Shown here: positions 13,310-14,265 of the stretch, in pieces | Numbering within the stretch: the first letter of the stretch is position 1 | Layout of the letters: every line of letters starts with the position of its first letter | DNA from: Olsenella sp. | Lineage (GTDB): Bacteria; Actinomycetota; Coriobacteriia; Coriobacteriales; Atopobiaceae | NCBI GenBank assembly: GCA_015062715.1 | Contig: SUUD01000023.1 | Span: forward strand, 1 to 14,265 | Reading direction: 5' to 3' | Length of the DNA: 14,265 nucleotides | Made by a program: the position numbers and the translations under genes | Notes under the pieces: model-generated | What the model was told of the DNA's origin: nothing | Databases searched by the model: none | Seen by the model: only the letters and a program-made list of their open reading frames with translations

Positions 13310-14016
13310 CAGACGCTCCGGCCGACGTAGTTGGCGATCTCCTCCAGCGCGGCCTTGCGGCAGCCGCGGCTGAAGAAGAGCTCGGTGCCGTCCGCCATGA
13401 CGACCGACCCCTGCCGCACGAGCCTGACCTGTGCCAGGTTGGCCAGGCAGCTCGCGGAGACCTTGACGAAGCCCGCCCCCAGCTCGTCCGCGACCGCCCG
13501 GATGCTCCCACGCACGCGCAGGTCGCTGCCGTCTGCCAGGTGGTAGTGCAGGTCGTGCCGGAGGATGTCCACGTAGAGGACCTCGTCCTGGCGCGCGACG
13601 CGCAGCCCGTCGGGGGAGGGGATGGTCACGGTCTGGACCTCTCGGCGCCGCATGGCCCGCAAAGCCCGCTCCATGCAGGGAACGAAGGCCTCATAGGTGA
13701 CGGGCTTGACCAAAAAGTCGAGGGCGTCGACCGCATAGCCTCGCACGGCGTACTGGGCTAGGTTGGTGACGAAGACCAGCGGGACCTGGTCGTCGTAGGT
13801 GCGCAGCTCCTCGGCAGCCTCTATGCCGTTGACCCCGGGCATGTCGATGTCCATGAAGATGAGGTCGGCCTGGTGGTGCGCGCCCACAAACTCGAAGGCC
13901 CCGGGAATGACCTGCACGTCAAGGGGGACGTCGCGCTCTGAGGAGAAGCGTGCCAGGTGGGAGCGGAGCGCGTCCGCCTCGGCTGGCGTGTCCTCAACTA
14001 TGAGGATGCGGTACAC
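13309..14016 (-). CDS. LytTR-family response regulator
   Basis: A 235-aa regulator. The receiver domain (1-120) has the acidic pair E8-D9, phosphoacceptor Asp56 in LIFMDIDMPG, Thr84 and Lys104 in DFLVKPV, all expected residues. Residues about 135-233 form a LytTR DNA-binding domain (EVLYVDILRHDLHYHLADG, then FVKVSASCLANLAQVRLV). Such regulators bind direct repeats upstream of their targets, often in peptide-signalling circuits. I chose the GTG at 14016 because GGAGGGAAC lies just upstream and the protein then begins at VYRILIVED; a TTG start at 14082 would add 22 residues without a ribosome-binding site. First gene of the pair with the kinase at 12044-13309. Confidence 0.9.
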   Translation of the reverse strand: MYRILIVEDTPAEADALRSHLARFSSERDVPLDVQVIPGAFEFVGAHHQADLIFMDIDMPGVNGIEAAEELRTYDDQVPLVFVTNLAQYAVRGYAVDALDFLVKPVTYEAFVPCMERALRAMRRREVQTVTIPSPDGLRVARQDEVLYVDILRHDLHYHLADGSDLRVRGSIRAVADELGAGFVKVSASCLANLAQVRLVRQGSVVMADGTELFFSRGCRKAALEEIANYVGRSV

Positions 14017-14176
14017 CCCGGTTCCCTCCCTGCTCCGACGGACAATGCCAAATAGGTCAGTGAGACCTACCAATCGAGTCAAGCGCCCTCATTGCAAAGC
14101 ACCCTCCCATAGTATCCGAACTGGGTAACCATAGGCGTCCGACATGGGGTCGGCACCGCAAGGCAAGGGGGAAGCA
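14017..14176. promoter_or_regulatory. Divergent control region with two small palindromes
   Basis: A 160-bp gap between the regulator gene (-) and the gene starting at 14177 (+). TAGGTC (14053-14058) and GACCTA (14064-14069) form an inverted repeat with a 5-bp spacer. CCGAC (14139-14143) and GTCGG (14149-14153) form another. TTGACT on the - strand (14083-14078) resembles a -35 box, but no good -10 lies at the right distance. No clear pair of LytTR direct repeats could be recognised. Confidence 0.35.
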
Positions 14177-14265
14177 ATGGCATTTGGAAAGGGGAAGGAC
14201 GGCATGGTCAAGAGGCCGAGCAGGATCCTGCTGGTGCTCCTGAGCATCCTCGTCATTCCGTTCGT
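14177..14265 (+). CDS. Unidentified protein with N-terminal membrane segment, 5' part
   Basis: The reading frame is open from ATG 14177 to the window end (29 complete codons). AAGGGGGAAGC precedes the ATG. The protein starts MAFGKGKDGMVKRPSR and continues into a hydrophobic stretch (ILLVLLSILVIPF), a basic N-terminus followed by a membrane or signal segment. Its position divergent from a LytTR regulator suggests, weakly, that it is a target of that regulator. Family cannot be named from this fragment. Confidence 0.7.
   Translation, partial: MAFGKGKDGMVKRPSRILLVLLSILVIPF

Overview
The window is a GC-rich stretch of bacterial chromosome. It is most probably from a member of the Coriobacteriia (Actinobacteria), of the Olsenella/Atopobiaceae type. 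This placement is an inference. It rests on the base composition, a LytTR/GHKL-type two-component pair, an NRAMP-related magnesium transporter next to an MgtE-N/CBS protein, and acidic, alanine- and proline-rich protein tails. No rRNA, tRNA or CRISPR array was seen.

Left part (1-4968, all + strand). It starts with the 3' end of a CNNM/CorC-type CBS membrane protein. Next come a free-standing protein resembling the N-terminal domain of cyanophycin synthetase, a YtxH-like membrane-anchored protein, a PRC-barrel protein with a lysine-rich tail, and a membrane-anchored NodB-type polysaccharide deacetylase with its five motifs intact. These look like envelope or stress functions in separate or loosely linked transcription units. 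A REP-like palindrome supplies the stop codon of the PRC-barrel gene.

Middle part (4971-11346). A two-gene operon on the - strand (PRC-barrel/MgtE-N/CBS membrane protein, then an NRMT-type NRAMP protein) is probably for magnesium transport. It is preceded by a roughly 160-nt structured leader in which the ribosome-binding site lies inside a 9-bp long-range helix. On each side of this operon is a one-gene cassette pointing outward. The two cassette genes are paralogues (361 and 364 aa) with a PD-(D/E)XK/DUF559-like C-terminal half. Each is bracketed by a pair of 130-155 bp imperfect palindromes. All four palindromes carry the same 16-nt loop core although their arm sequences differ between cassettes, and the arms of one cassette show compensating base changes. 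This gene-plus-palindromes arrangement is the most interesting thing here and may be an undescribed mobile or selfish element, or a nuclease-like system with its own recognition sites.

Right part (11347-14265). A LemA-family gene (- strand) has a clear intrinsic terminator. Beyond it is a LytTR response regulator and AgrC-like sensor kinase pair (- strand, TGATG overlap). The kinase has lost key ATP-binding elements. A divergent gene with an N-terminal membrane segment starts at 14177 and runs off the window.
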